Shown: positions 1 through 11,535, counted from the stretch's first letter. The stretch is 52,000 nucleotides of DNA from Nocardia thailandica NBRC 100428 (GCF_000308795.1 NZ_BAGK01000011.1:1-52000); one strand, 5' to 3'. Translations and numbers: made by a program. Notes: generated from the letters alone by a model not told the origin.

Positions 1-1962
1 GCGGTAGGTCTCGTCGTACGTCTTCCACACCGTCGTGACGATGCCGGTGACCTGGTTCAGGATCAGCGAACCGTGCTCGAAGTCGGCGCGGGTGCCGTCC
101 GGGACCGGGTAGGCCCGACCCGTCGGCAGGCCGAGCACGCCGGAGTCCGCGCCGAGGGACACGTAGCGGTCCAGGATCGCGCCCACCACCTCGAACGCCT
201 GCCCGTCGGCCCCGTCGTAGACGTAGCCGTGCGCGAACTTGGCGTACTGACGGCCCTGCGCACCCGCCAGCAGATCCGACTGCGGGGCGCCCAGCGCGCC
301 GTCGACGCCGCCCGCGTCGACCCAGTGCTTGGCCACCGAACTGGTGCTGGACAGGCCGACCAGCTTGTCGACGAGGGCGCCGAGCCCGGCCAGGTTGTTC
401 TGCGCGCGGGCCTGCCGGTTGGGCGCGTTGCTCGGGGTGGCGGGCGAGCTGTACTCGGTGCCCGAACCCGCCGCGATCGCGCGGATGCGGTCGAGCTTCG
501 CGTACGCGGCGTCGCCGGGGCAGCTGGTGTTGCCGACGTCGCGGTGCGCGAAGACCACCGGCAGGTCGACCTGCTCGCCCTGGGCGTACGGCGTGAACTC
601 GGTGCCCTCGGAGATCATCGTCGTGTGGCCCTCGGGGTCGAGCCCGGCCAGCTTGGCGCGCCAGCCGATGAACTTGCCGACCGCGTTCAGCGACGCGTCG
701 GTCGGCTCCTCCTCCTCGTAGTTGCCCATGATCGCCACGCCCGCGGTGTTCTCGTTGAACCCGCCCGCGTGCGCGCCCTGCACCGGCCGGTCGAGGCCGC
801 CGTAGCGGCCCTCGAAGATCTGGCCGTACTTGTCGACGAGCGCGTTGTAGCCGATGTCGCACCAGCCGAGCGTCTCCGCGTGATACGCGTAGATCGCCCG
901 CACGATGCCCGCCGACTCCGCGCGGGTGTAGTCGTTGCGGCCCGCGGTGTGGTGCACCGTGATCCCGCCGAGGCCGTCGTCGTAGGTCGGTTCCTCGCAG
1001 CGGATGGACTCGTCGGCACCCCACTGGGCGCGGGTGATCACCTTGGGTCCGCCGCCGGGCAGGGCGGCGGCGACCTGGTCGAGGGCGCTGTCGATGGCGG
1101 CGCGGCCGGGGGTGATGAGGACCGCCTCCAGCGACTGCGCCAGGTGCGCCGGGTCGTCGCTGCCCGCGTTCACCGCGGTGGGCTTGCGGGTCACCAGCAT
1201 CTGCACCGCGGTGGTCTCGCCGACGTAGATGGGCTCGGTGCCGGTGGTGTCGCCGACCGGGGTCTTGTCGTCGGCGCGGGTGTCCACGGGGTCGGCGCTG
1301 TACCAGGGCCCCCAGTTCCCGTCGGACTGCCTGGCCCGGATCTGCGTCGAGGTGTTGAGCAGGTCGCGCGCCTTGAGGGCGACCATGCTGAACGGTGTCT
1401 CCTGGGTGATCTCCTTGACCTGCGCGCCGACCTGGTCGACCAGGTCGGGCGAGACCGCGCCGGGCGCGAGCGCCGGGGTGTCGGGGCCGGTTCCCGGCTC
1501 GAGATTGGCCGGGTCGGCGATGAACCGGGTGCCGCCCGCGGCGCGCGGCGGCGCGGCCGCCGGGTTGGCCGGTTTGCCGGTGGTGGTCGGGGCGGGAGTC
1601 GACGGGGTGCTGGTCGCCTTCTGGGGCAGCGGCGGCAGCGGGATCTCGGTGGGCAGGGTCACACCGGGCGGTACCGGCAGGCCGGACGGGACCGGGATGG
1701 CCGCGGGCAGCGGCAGCATCCGCAGGTCCGACAGGTGCAGGTCGGGCAGGTTGAGGCCCGTGAGGTCCTTCAGCGGGATGGTGATGTCGGGGATCGAGGT
1801 GAACGCGACCTGGGCCAGTTGCGTCGTGACCGGCCCGATCTCGGTGTTGGCGGTCCGGACGTCGGCGGAGTCGCTCAGCGCGAACGCGCCGACCGGTGCT
1901 GCGACGGCGAGGGTGGTGACCACCGGGAGCACGAAGGAACGTCTCGGCTTTCGGTATCGCAC
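1..1962 (-). CDS. Secreted N-acetylmuramoyl-L-alanine amidase (PGRP type) with LGFP repeats, 3' end cut off by the window edge
   Basis: The frame is open from a GTG at 1962 to the left edge (654 codons, no stop), so the C-terminus is missing. A purine-rich GGAGAGG lies just before the GTG. The start VRYRKPRRSF and a hydrophobic stretch form a signal peptide. A Pro/Thr-rich linker follows, then a peptidoglycan-recognition/amidase_2 domain: ITRAQWGADES, ITVHHTA, the Zn-type histidines, GYNALVDKYGQIFEGR and FAHRDVGNTSCPGD. After it come LGFP-like repeats (GALGAPQSD, GVLGLPTGR), a cell-wall binding module. By position and domain it matches Rv3811 of M. tuberculosis, next to the glf region. It probably cleaves the amide bond between muramic acid and stem peptide. 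It is divergent from the SpoIID gene. The domain call is firm; the substrate is inferred. Confidence 0.9.
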   Translation of the reverse strand, partial: MRYRKPRRSFVLPVVTTLAVAAPVGAFALSDSADVRTANTEIGPVTTQLAQVAFTSIPDITIPLKDLTGLNLPDLHLSDLRMLPLPAAIPVPSGLPVPPGVTLPTEIPLPPLPQKATSTPSTPAPTTTGKPANPAAAPPRAAGGTRFIADPANLEPGTGPDTPALAPGAVSPDLVDQVGAQVKEITQETPFSMVALKARDLLNTSTQIRARQSDGNWGPWYSADPVDTRADDKTPVGDTTGTEPIYVGETTAVQMLVTRKPTAVNAGSDDPAHLAQSLEAVLITPGRAAIDSALDQVAAALPGGGPKVITRAQWGADESIRCEEPTYDDGLGGITVHHTAGRNDYTRAESAGIVRAIYAYHAETLGWCDIGYNALVDKYGQIFEGRYGGLDRPVQGAHAGGFNENTAGVAIMGNYEEEEPTDASLNAVGKFIGWRAKLAGLDPEGHTTMISEGTEFTPYAQGEQVDLPVVFAHRDVGNTSCPGDAAYAKLDRIRAIAAGSGTEYSSPATPSNAPNRQARAQNNLAGLGALVDKLVGLSSTSSVAKHWVDAGGVDGALGAPQSDLLAGAQGRQYAKFAHGYVYDGADGQAFEVVGAILDRYVSLGADSGVLGLPTGRAYPVPDGTRADFEHGSLILNQVTGIVTTVWKTYDETYR

Positions 1963-2044
1963 GAGCCTCTCCAATCAGGGTGGAACGGTCGAAACACACC
2001 AGTGGAAGTGATGCTTGCTTCCTATAGCCTCACACACCACACTA

Positions 2045-2060
2045 GTTGACATACGTCACA
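2045..2060. promoter_or_regulatory. Candidate CRP/GlxR-type site between amidase and SpoIID genes
   Basis: On the minus strand this reads TGTGACGTATGTCAAC. It matches the actinobacterial CRP/GlxR consensus TGTGANNTANNTCACA at 10 of 12 fixed positions. It lies 83 bp upstream of the amidase GTG in the shared 223-bp divergent region. The site is inferred from the motif alone. Confidence 0.3.
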
Positions 2061-2185
2061 TATCTAAACCTCAGCTCGAGGGTTATGTGATTGCTCGAAT
2101 GTAGCCCCCGAACGGCCGTGGACTCCGGCGACATGCCGAGACGAATCCCGCCGGTCCGTCCGGGAAATCGACTGGAGGGCACGGT

Positions 2186-3568
2186 ATGAATCGCACATCA
2201 CGTCGAGGGACCCGGCGCCGCGGCGTGCCGGTGCTCCGCACCGTGCCCCTGCCCGTGCTGGTCGGCGGCACCGTCGTCGCGGTCACCGGCGCGGCCGGGC
2301 TGTGGGCGCTGACCCCGCGCGACGCGGTCACGCCGGCCGTCGGCGCCGGCCACGGCCGCGGCATGAGTCAGGTCGGCGCGTTCGACAGCGCGCAGGAGGG
2401 CTCGACGGCCGAGGACATCCTCGCCCACTACTACCCGGGGGCCGAGCTGGGCACCGTCGGCGCCGTGCCCGTCCGGGTCCGGCTCATGGCGCAGGACGAC
2501 GCCACCCTCGACACCTATTCGCACGCGGGCGCTTTCGTCGCGGGCCGCGACATCGGCCCCGGCGAGGCCGCGCACCTGACCCCGTTACCCGGCGGCGGCG
2601 CGAGCGTCGTCGTCACCGCGGGCTGCGACGGAGAAGTGCTGTGGCAGGCGCAGACCGACGATCCCCACGTGTACCCGGTGGCCGACGGCCCGGGCAGGCC
2701 GATCGACGAACAACTCGTGCTGTGCAACGGGACCGGCTATCGCGGCGCGCTCGGCGTCGCGCTCGAGGGCGACCGGTACCGCACCGTCAACCAGGTGGAT
2801 GTCGAGGACTATCTCGCCGGGCTGCTCCCCGCCGAGATGCAGGCGAACTGGGCCGACAAGGGCGCCAACGAGGCCCTGCGCGCCCAGGCCATCGCCGCGC
2901 GCTCCTACGCGCTGTCGGAGACCCGCTACGACTACGCGCAGACCTGCGACACCACCGACTGCCAGGTGTATCCCGGCACGGTGAAGGAGGATCCGCGCAC
3001 CACCGCCGCCGTCGCCTCCACCGCGGGCACCGTGCTGCTGCGCGACGGGCTGATCCTGCGCTCGGAGTACTCCTCGGCCCCCGACGGCGGCAGGCCCGCC
3101 GACATCCAGACCTTCGAGGTCGGCCCCGCGCCCGCCGACCTCGGCGCCGCGCCCGCGCCCGTGCGCACGGCGCCGCGACCGCCCACCGCGCCCGAGGAGG
3201 GCGTCGAGGAGGCGCCGCTGCCCGGCGAATCCGCCATCGACGCGGTCTACCGGCGGATCGGCGGCGCCCAGAGCGCGGTCGGCGCCCCCATCGGCCCGGA
3301 GATGCTGCTGCCGCAGCGGGCGGGTACGTATCGCATGTACGCCAACGGCGTCATCGTCGCCACGCCGACGCTCGGCGCGCAGGTCGTCGACTTCACCACG
3401 CTGCTCGAGCTGGTCCCCGACGCGGCCGACCAGCTGCCGCCCTCGGCGTCCGGCAAGCCGCGGGTGACCGCGCCGCGGTCGCGGGCCGACGTGTCGGCCG
3501 CGCTGGGGGAGCCCGGTCCGGTGCACGGCCCGGCGAACCCGCTGCCCGGCCCGTACGACGGGGAGTAG
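2186..3568 (+). CDS. SpoIID/LytB-domain membrane-anchored cell-wall protein
   Basis: 460 aa from ATG 2186, preceded by a GGAGGG-like site (ctggagggcacggt). The N-terminus is basic, then one hydrophobic segment (about residues 22-42) that anchors or exports the protein. GHGRGMSQVGAFDSAQ and VEDYLAGLLPAEMQ...LRAQAIAARSYALSE are SpoIID/LytB signatures; the Glu in PAEM is the likely catalytic residue of this lytic-transglycosylase fold. A CDTTDCQVYPG segment gives a likely disulphide. The C-terminal part (about 350-415) holds an LGFP-like unit (IGGAQSAVGAPIGPE) before a Pro-rich tail. It may act on denuded glycan strands next to the divergent amidase. It stops immediately before the convergent TetR gene. 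The exact substrate is unknown. Confidence 0.85.
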   Translation: MNRTSRRGTRRRGVPVLRTVPLPVLVGGTVVAVTGAAGLWALTPRDAVTPAVGAGHGRGMSQVGAFDSAQEGSTAEDILAHYYPGAELGTVGAVPVRVRLMAQDDATLDTYSHAGAFVAGRDIGPGEAAHLTPLPGGGASVVVTAGCDGEVLWQAQTDDPHVYPVADGPGRPIDEQLVLCNGTGYRGALGVALEGDRYRTVNQVDVEDYLAGLLPAEMQANWADKGANEALRAQAIAARSYALSETRYDYAQTCDTTDCQVYPGTVKEDPRTTAAVASTAGTVLLRDGLILRSEYSSAPDGGRPADIQTFEVGPAPADLGAAPAPVRTAPRPPTAPEEGVEEAPLPGESAIDAVYRRIGGAQSAVGAPIGPEMLLPQRAGTYRMYANGVIVATPTLGAQVVDFTTLLELVPDAADQLPPSASGKPRVTAPRSRADVSAALGEPGPVHGPANPLPGPYDGE

Positions 3569-4189
3569 TCAGCGGCGCAGCGCGCGCATCAGTTCGTCCT
3601 CGGTCAGCGCGGGCACCGGCAACGGGTGCGCGGCCGAGGCGCGCAGGCCGTCGAGGATCAGCGCCAGATTGCGCCGCCACGCGTCCGGTGCGACCTCGGC
3701 GGTCGCGGTGACCACCGTGGTGTGCGACCACGTGATGAAGCCGATGTCCTCGAGCGTCCAATCCGCGCGCAGCACACCGGCTTCCTGCGCGCGCGTGACG
3801 ATCCGGCGCATGAGCGCGTGCCCGTGTTCGCGGGCGCGCTCCACCGCCGCGCCCGGCGCCTGGCGCAGGGCCAGGTCGCCCAGGATGCGGTCGCCCGCCT
3901 GGAGCGCGCAGACCTGTTCGACGAGGTGGACGAACGAGTCCCACGGGTCCTCGATCCGCAGGGCGTCCTCGGCGATCCTGGCGCCCGCCTCCAGCCGGTC
4001 CTCCACGGCGGCGGCGATGAGGTCGTCGCGGGTGGGGAAGCGGTTGTAGAGCGTGCCGATGGCGACGCCCGCGCGGGCGGCGATGTCCTTGAGGGGCGCG
4101 TCGAGGCCCCGTTCGGTGAACACCTCGCGCGCGGCCGTCACCAGGGACTCGCGATTGCGCTGTGCGTCGCTGCGCAAGGGCTTGTCCAT
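3569..4189 (-). CDS. TetR-family transcriptional regulator
   Basis: 206 aa from ATG 4189 (MDKPLRSDAQRN). A longer in-frame start at 4240 would lie inside the operator, so the shorter start was chosen. The N-terminus is a TetR helix-turn-helix: REVFTERG, then LKDIAARAGVAIGTLYNRFPTRDDL (about residues 35-60). The C-terminal ligand domain is typical in length, with no recognisable ligand motif. The gene is divergent from an SDR oxidoreductase, and the 106-bp gap carries two related 16-bp palindromes, so local auto- and SDR regulation is likely. The stop codon directly abuts the SpoIID stop (convergent). Confidence 0.92.
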   Translation of the reverse strand: MDKPLRSDAQRNRESLVTAAREVFTERGLDAPLKDIAARAGVAIGTLYNRFPTRDDLIAAAVEDRLEAGARIAEDALRIEDPWDSFVHLVEQVCALQAGDRILGDLALRQAPGAAVERAREHGHALMRRIVTRAQEAGVLRADWTLEDIGFITWSHTTVVTATAEVAPDAWRRNLALILDGLRASAAHPLPVPALTEDELMRALRR

Positions 4190-4224
4190 GCGGCAGATCC
4201 TACAAATCCGCGGCGCGAAATATC

Positions 4225-4240
4225 TTGAGCATGGGTTCAA
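4225..4240. promoter_or_regulatory. TetR operator copy 1
   Basis: TTGAGCATGGGTTCAA is an imperfect palindrome (TTGA...TCAA). Its reverse complement TTGAACCCATGCTCAA matches the second copy at 4263-4278 in 13 of 16 bases. It lies 36 bp upstream of the TetR start. Confidence 0.6.
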
Positions 4241-4262
4241 CTTGATGCTACGGTCGGCGAAA

Positions 4263-4278
4263 TTGAACCTACTCTCAA
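4263..4278. promoter_or_regulatory. TetR operator copy 2
   Basis: TTGAACCTACTCTCAA lies 18 bp upstream of the SDR start codon, in inverted orientation to copy 1. The pair of sites is spaced 38 bp centre to centre. Confidence 0.6.
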
Positions 4279-4295
4279 CTTATGGGGTACCACGC

Positions 4296-5018
4296 ATGAC
4301 CAAGACACTCGCGGTCTTCGGCTACGGACCCGGCCTCGGCGCGGGCACCGCGCGCCGCTTCGGCCGGGCAGGCTTCCGCGTCGCCGTCGTCGGCCGGGAC
4401 GCCACCGCCGCCGACGGGCACGTCGCCGCCCTCGCCGCCGAGGGGATCGACGCGAAAGCCTTCCGCGCCGACGTCACCGACGCCGCGCAACTCCGCTCCG
4501 CGATCGACCGGATCGAGGCCGAACTCGGCGTCATCGACGTGGCCCTGCACAGCGCCGCGGCCGACATGTCCATCCGCAGTCCCTCCACGCTCGACACCGA
4601 GGTGGACGCGCTGGCGGCGCCGTTCGCCCTGAAGGTGCACTCGCCCATCGCGCTGGTCCGGGCGCTGGCGCCCGCGATGATCGCCCGCGGTGACGGCGCG
4701 CTGCTGTTCTCCTCCGGCGCCTCCGAACACCTCGTCCAGCCCTACCTCGCCAACGTCGGCGTGGCGCTCGGCGCCCAGCGCGCCTACCTGCGTCAGCTCG
4801 CCGTCGAACTCGACGGCACCGGCGTCTACATCGGCCTGCTCAACATCGGCGCCCTCATCCGGCACAGCAGGGCCCAGCGCATCATCGACGCGCGTCCCGA
4901 CCTGATCCCCGCCGGCCTCGAGCTGCCGCGCATCGGCAACGACGAACTCGGCGAGGCGTATTGGCGGCTGTACTCCGAGCGCGCGGCCACCGAACTCGAC
5001 ATCGGTTTCCCCGGCTGA
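4296..5018 (+). CDS. Short-chain dehydrogenase/reductase (SDR)
   Basis: 240 aa from ATG 4296 (MTKTLAVFGYGPGLG), chosen because the nucleotide-binding fold begins at once; a longer reading frame upstream runs through the operator and the TetR gene. GYGPGLGAGTARRFGRAGF is a variant of the SDR TGxxxGIG cofactor loop, followed by VAVVGRD (strand 2) and an ADVTD motif. LLFSSGASEHLVQPYLANVGVALGAQRAYLRQLA sits where the catalytic S-Y-K stands, but a canonical YxxxK is not clear, so this is probably an atypical or divergent SDR. The substrate is unknown. Regulation by the adjacent TetR is likely from the twin operators. Confidence 0.85.
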   Translation: MTKTLAVFGYGPGLGAGTARRFGRAGFRVAVVGRDATAADGHVAALAAEGIDAKAFRADVTDAAQLRSAIDRIEAELGVIDVALHSAAADMSIRSPSTLDTEVDALAAPFALKVHSPIALVRALAPAMIARGDGALLFSSGASEHLVQPYLANVGVALGAQRAYLRQLAVELDGTGVYIGLLNIGALIRHSRAQRIIDARPDLIPAGLELPRIGNDELGEAYWRLYSERAATELDIGFPG

Positions 5019-5080
5019 GGTCGCCTATCATCACGACCGAGGACGGCCCGGAGAGTCCGGCGCCGGCTGGAGGGGGGCGG

Positions 5081-5623
5081 ATGAACTACCCGTACGGCGG
5101 CTACGGCTACGGCTACCCGCCGCAACCGTACGCGCCCTATCCGCAGTACCCGCCGCCCCCGCGGCCCGGCGGCGGGACCGCCATCACGGCCGGGGTGCTT
5201 GCGCTGCTCGGCGGGCTGTGGGGCGCGGTCTCGGCGGGATCGCTGGCCATCGGGCTGAGCTCGGTGTCCAGCGGGGCGCTCGACGAGGTGAAGACCATGC
5301 TGGTCGTCAGCCTCGGTATCGGCGCGGTCGTGGCGCTGTTGCTCCTGCTCGGTTCCCTCCTGCTCTTCCTGCGCCGCACCGCGGGCCGGGTGCTGGTCAT
5401 CCTCGGCTGCCTCGGCGCGATCGCGAGCGCCGCCGTCAGCGTCGTCTTCATGGCGAGCGTCGGCGCGGACTTCAAGGACACCGACGGCTACGCCTCCGGC
5501 CTCGCGGTCACCGCCGGGATCTCCGGCGTCATGGCCCTGTTCCCGCTGCTGACGCTGATCCTGGCCGCGGTCCCGGCGACCGGCCGCTGGATCGCGGCCC
5601 GCGACGCGCCGCGCTACTACTGA
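5081..5623 (+). CDS. Small membrane protein with Tyr/Pro/Gly-rich N-terminus, unknown function
   Basis: 180 aa from ATG 5081, just behind a GGAGGGGGG ribosome-binding stretch that decides the start. The first 30 residues are Tyr/Gly/Pro-rich (YPYGGYGYGYPPQ), a tail common in actinobacterial membrane proteins. Four hydrophobic segments follow at about residues 33-60, 72-98, 105-130 and 140-168, with a short basic patch LRRTAGR between the second and third. No enzymatic motif is seen. It is the first of three small plus-strand membrane genes before glf. Function unknown. Confidence 0.75.
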   Translation: MNYPYGGYGYGYPPQPYAPYPQYPPPPRPGGGTAITAGVLALLGGLWGAVSAGSLAIGLSSVSSGALDEVKTMLVVSLGIGAVVALLLLLGSLLLFLRRTAGRVLVILGCLGAIASAAVSVVFMASVGADFKDTDGYASGLAVTAGISGVMALFPLLTLILAAVPATGRWIAARDAPRYY

Positions 5624-5691
5624 CCTCGGCGGCCCGAGTCCCAACCGCCCCATCGGCACCACCCGGCCCGGCGCAGGGCCGTATAAATGAA

Positions 5692-5697
5692 CCCAGT
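5692..5697 (+). promoter_or_regulatory. Candidate -10 box TATAAA
   Basis: TATAAA, rare in this GC-rich window, lies 21 bp upstream of the GTG at 5719. No good -35 hexamer was found. It would give a leader of about 15 nt. Confidence 0.35.
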
Positions 5698-5718
5698 GCC
5701 GAGGGAGTTTTAGGGGAC

Positions 5719-6126
5719 GTGGTGGAGCAACAGGAACCGGGCTTCTGGACCCGGGGAGCGACGGCGCTGGCCGCGGGCGGGCTCGGGACGATGATCGGCG
5801 TCGCGCTGCTGGTGTTCGCGGTCGGGCTGGTGTGGTGGATGCGCACGACGGCGGGGGACCAGACCATCGCGGCCGTGATCGTCGGGCTGTCGGGACTCGG
5901 CTATCTCTTCGGCGGCGTGCAGCTGCTGCGTCGGCGCAACGCGGGGCGGCGGGTCCTGCTCGTCGTCTCGGGATTGATGGGGGGCGCCGCGTTGTTGGTC
6001 GTGTTGGTGAACGGCATCGGGCACGGGTGGACGTTCGGCCCGTTCGGCGGCTGGGCCGCGCTGAACGCCGTGCTGCTGGCGCTGGCACTGGCCGAACCGA
6101 CCCGCCGCTGGGTCGGCGCGCGTTAG
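5719..6126 (+). CDS. Small integral membrane protein, unknown function
   Basis: 135 aa if started at GTG 5719; the next codon, GTG 5722, is equally possible and is better spaced from AGGGG at 5712-5716. The start is VVEQQEPGFWTRG. Four hydrophobic segments can be seen: GTMIGVALLVFAVGLVWW, TIAAVIVGLSGLGYLFGG, VLLVVSGLMGGAALLVVLV and LNAVLLALALAEP. Charged residues are confined to loops (LLRRRNAGRR). No known domain was recognised. It is closely spaced from the next membrane gene (37 bp), so they may be co-transcribed. Confidence 0.65.
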   Translation: MVEQQEPGFWTRGATALAAGGLGTMIGVALLVFAVGLVWWMRTTAGDQTIAAVIVGLSGLGYLFGGVQLLRRRNAGRRVLLVVSGLMGGAALLVVLVNGIGHGWTFGPFGGWAALNAVLLALALAEPTRRWVGAR

Positions 6127-6163
6127 GGCTCGATTTCGGGTGAGAGGTATTACGGTTCGCGAC

Positions 6164-6676
6164 ATGGTGGTGCGGCAGCAGACTGTGCGGTCGGGTATCG
6201 ACGAGTGGCTGGCGACGACGGCCGCGGTCCTGGCGTTGCTGCTCGTGGCGGGCAACCTCATCGGCACGGTCCGCGTCGGCTGGACCGCCGTCAAGGGGCC
6301 CGACGAACTCGACAACTCCCTGGCGCTGTTCACGGCCCTCGGCGGCGCGGTGATGACCTTCGCCCTCGTCTACGGCGCGTACCACGAACTGCGCCGCGAC
6401 GAGACGGGCCGCCACGTACTGTTCCTGGCCGCCGTCGTCCAGCTCGGGCTGGGCGCGCTCGGCGTCCTCGCGGCCGTGACCAGCTACGACTCCGGCTACG
6501 GCATCCGCTGGTTCGCCGAGGGCTCGGCGCCGCACGCGGTACTCGACGCCCTGACCGGCCTGCCCGGCGCGGTGACCGCGATCGTGCACGACAACCTCGC
6601 CGGCGCGCTCACGGCGCTGGTCCTCGGCGGGTTGCTGCTGATTCCGCTGCTGCGGGTCGCGCCCGGGCAGGAGTGA
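6164..6676 (+). CDS. Small integral membrane protein, unknown function
   Basis: 170 aa from ATG 6164 (MVVRQQTVRSG); a GTG at 6140 in frame would add eight residues. Four hydrophobic segments at about 18-40, 60-83, 93-118 and 145-166, with an acidic periplasmic-type loop between the first two. The opening MVVRQQ resembles the VVEQQ of the preceding gene, which hints at related small membrane proteins, though the rest does not obviously align. No known motif. It ends 96 bp before glf. Confidence 0.65.
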   Translation: MVVRQQTVRSGIDEWLATTAAVLALLLVAGNLIGTVRVGWTAVKGPDELDNSLALFTALGGAVMTFALVYGAYHELRRDETGRHVLFLAAVVQLGLGALGVLAAVTSYDSGYGIRWFAEGSAPHAVLDALTGLPGAVTAIVHDNLAGALTALVLGGLLLIPLLRVAPGQE

Positions 6677-9980
<3,304 letters not shown>

Positions 9981-9984
<4 letters not shown>

Positions 9985-10601
9985 ACGCCATCAATCCCGA
10001 ACTGCCTGGGCTCGAGCTCGTGGACGCCGACGCCGACGGCGGCTGCTGCGGCGACTGCGCCTGCGGCGAGGCCGAGTACATCGAGGTGCCCCTCGAGGTC
10101 GGCATCATCAACAAGGTACAGACCACCATCGGCACCAGCCCGGCGGTCGTCTCGGCCGCGCGCGGCATGTCGCACTTCGGCGAGCACGCGCTCGGCTGGG
10201 TCGGCATCGCCGCCGCGGGCTGGCTGGTCGACAAGCCGCGCAGGCGGCAGTGGGCCGGGGTCGCGGTCGGCGCCGTCGGCGCCCACGCGGCCTCGATCGT
10301 GATCAAGCGGATCGTCCGCCGCCCGCGCCCGGACAGCCCCGCGGTGCAGGTCAACGTGTCGACGCCGAGCAAGCTCAGCTTCCCGTCCTCGCACGCCACC
10401 TCCACCACGGCGGCGGCGGTGTTGCTCGGAAAACTGACCGGGCTACCCTTGCCTGCGGTGCTCGTTCCCCCGATGCTGCTCTCCCGGGTCGTGCTCGGGG
10501 TGCACTACCCCTCCGACGTGCTCGCCGGTTCCGCTCTCGGTGCCGCCTCGGCCGCCGCCGTGCTAGCCGTCGAAAACCGCACGAGAAAGAGCCTTGGCTG
10601 A
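9981..10601 (+). CDS. PAP2-family phosphatase, probable decaprenyl-phosphoryl-5-phosphoribose phosphatase
   Basis: 206 aa from GTG 9981, overlapping the glfT2 stop by 4 bp. PAP2 signature blocks are all present: KRIVRRPRP (motif 1), SFPSSHATST (motif 2) and SRVVLGVHYPSDVLAG (motif 3), between hydrophobic helices. In the M. tuberculosis operon the same position holds Rv3807c, which removes the 5-phosphate from decaprenyl-phosphoryl-5-phosphoribose made by UbiA; this role is inferred here. Odd feature: before the membrane part, residues 22-28 read CCGDCAC, a tight four-cysteine cluster not part of PAP2 enzymes, followed by GEAEYIEVPLE. Confidence 0.92.
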
Positions 10602-10602
10602 C

Positions 10603-11535
10603 ATGAGTGAAGAGCCGTCCGCCGCGGTCCTCGACGAAGGTGTCGTCAAGGGCCCGCCGAAGAACCTGGCCAGTGGCCTGATCAAGGCGGTGCGCCCGCG
10701 GCAGTGGGTCAAGAACGTCCTCGTTCTCGCCGCGCCCCTCGCCGCGGGTCCCGAGGTCGTCTCCGACCTGGGCGTGCTGACGAACGTCGCCATCGCCTTC
10801 GTGGTGTTCTGCATGGCGGCCTCGGGCATCTACCTGGTCAACGACGCGCTGGACGTGGAAGCCGACCGGGCGCACCCGACCAAGCGGTTCCGGCCCATCG
10901 CGGCGGGCGTCGTCCCGGTCAACCTGGCCTACGCGCTGTCGGCCGTGCTGCTGCTCGCCTCGATCGCGTTCTCGTTCGTGGCGTCCTGGCACCTGGCCGT
11001 GGTGATGGTCGTCTACATCGCCATCCAGCTCGCCTACTGCTTCGGGCTCAAGCACCAGGCCGTGCTCGACATCTGCATCGTGTCCTCGGGCTTCCTGCTG
11101 CGCGCGGTGGCCGGTGGCGCGGCCGCCGACATCGCCCTGTCGAAGTGGTTCCTGCTGATCATGGCCTTCGGCTCGCTGTTCATGGCGGCCGGAAAGCGCT
11201 ACGCGGAGCTGCAGATCGCGCTGGAGACCGGCGCGAAGATCCGCAAGTCGCTGCAGTACTACACCCCGACCTACCTCCGGTTCATCTGGACGCTGGCCGC
11301 GACCGCGGTCGTCGTGTTCTACGGCCTCTACGCCTTCGAACAGGACCAGCTGAAGGACACCCAGTGGTTCTCGATCTCGATGGTGCCGTTTACCATCGCA
11401 ATCCTGCGTTACGCGGTCGACGTCGACGGTGGCGAGGCCGGTGAACCCGAAGAGATCGCGCTGGGGGACCGCATCCTGCAGTTCCTCGCCATCGCCTGGA
11501 TCGGAGCGGTAGGTGTCGCTGTCTATCTCACCTGA
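10603..11535 (+). CDS. ubiA: Decaprenyl-phosphate 5-phosphoribosyltransferase (UbiA family)
   Basis: 310 aa from ATG 10603 (MSEEPSAAV), one base after the PAP2 stop; a TTG at 10594 is possible but the Mycobacterium homologue also begins MSE. It transfers phosphoribose from PRPP to decaprenyl phosphate, the first committed step to the arabinose donor DPA. RPRQWVKNVLVLAAPLAA opens the protein; NDALDVEADRAHPTKRFRPIA is the first Asp-rich UbiA motif. KHQAVLDICIVSSGFLLRAVAGG corresponds to the second conserved block, though less Asp-rich. Nine or so membrane helices are seen. SKWFLLIMAFGSLFMAAGKRYAEL and RYAVDVDGGEAGEPE are hallmarks of Rv3806c. Confidence 0.97.
   Translation: MSEEPSAAVLDEGVVKGPPKNLASGLIKAVRPRQWVKNVLVLAAPLAAGPEVVSDLGVLTNVAIAFVVFCMAASGIYLVNDALDVEADRAHPTKRFRPIAAGVVPVNLAYALSAVLLLASIAFSFVASWHLAVVMVVYIAIQLAYCFGLKHQAVLDICIVSSGFLLRAVAGGAAADIALSKWFLLIMAFGSLFMAAGKRYAELQIALETGAKIRKSLQYYTPTYLRFIWTLAATAVVVFYGLYAFEQDQLKDTQWFSISMVPFTIAILRYAVDVDGGEAGEPEEIALGDRILQFLAIAWIGAVGVAVYLT

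Noticed and set aside
73..2049. A 658-codon plus-strand frame over the amidase
   Set aside because: The minus strand encodes a clear PGRP amidase with LGFP repeats; the plus reading has no known motif.
5071..5170. Tandem repeat in the TAC/GGC-rich stretch
   Set aside because: It encodes the Tyr/Gly/Pro tail of the membrane protein; the repeat is coding bias.
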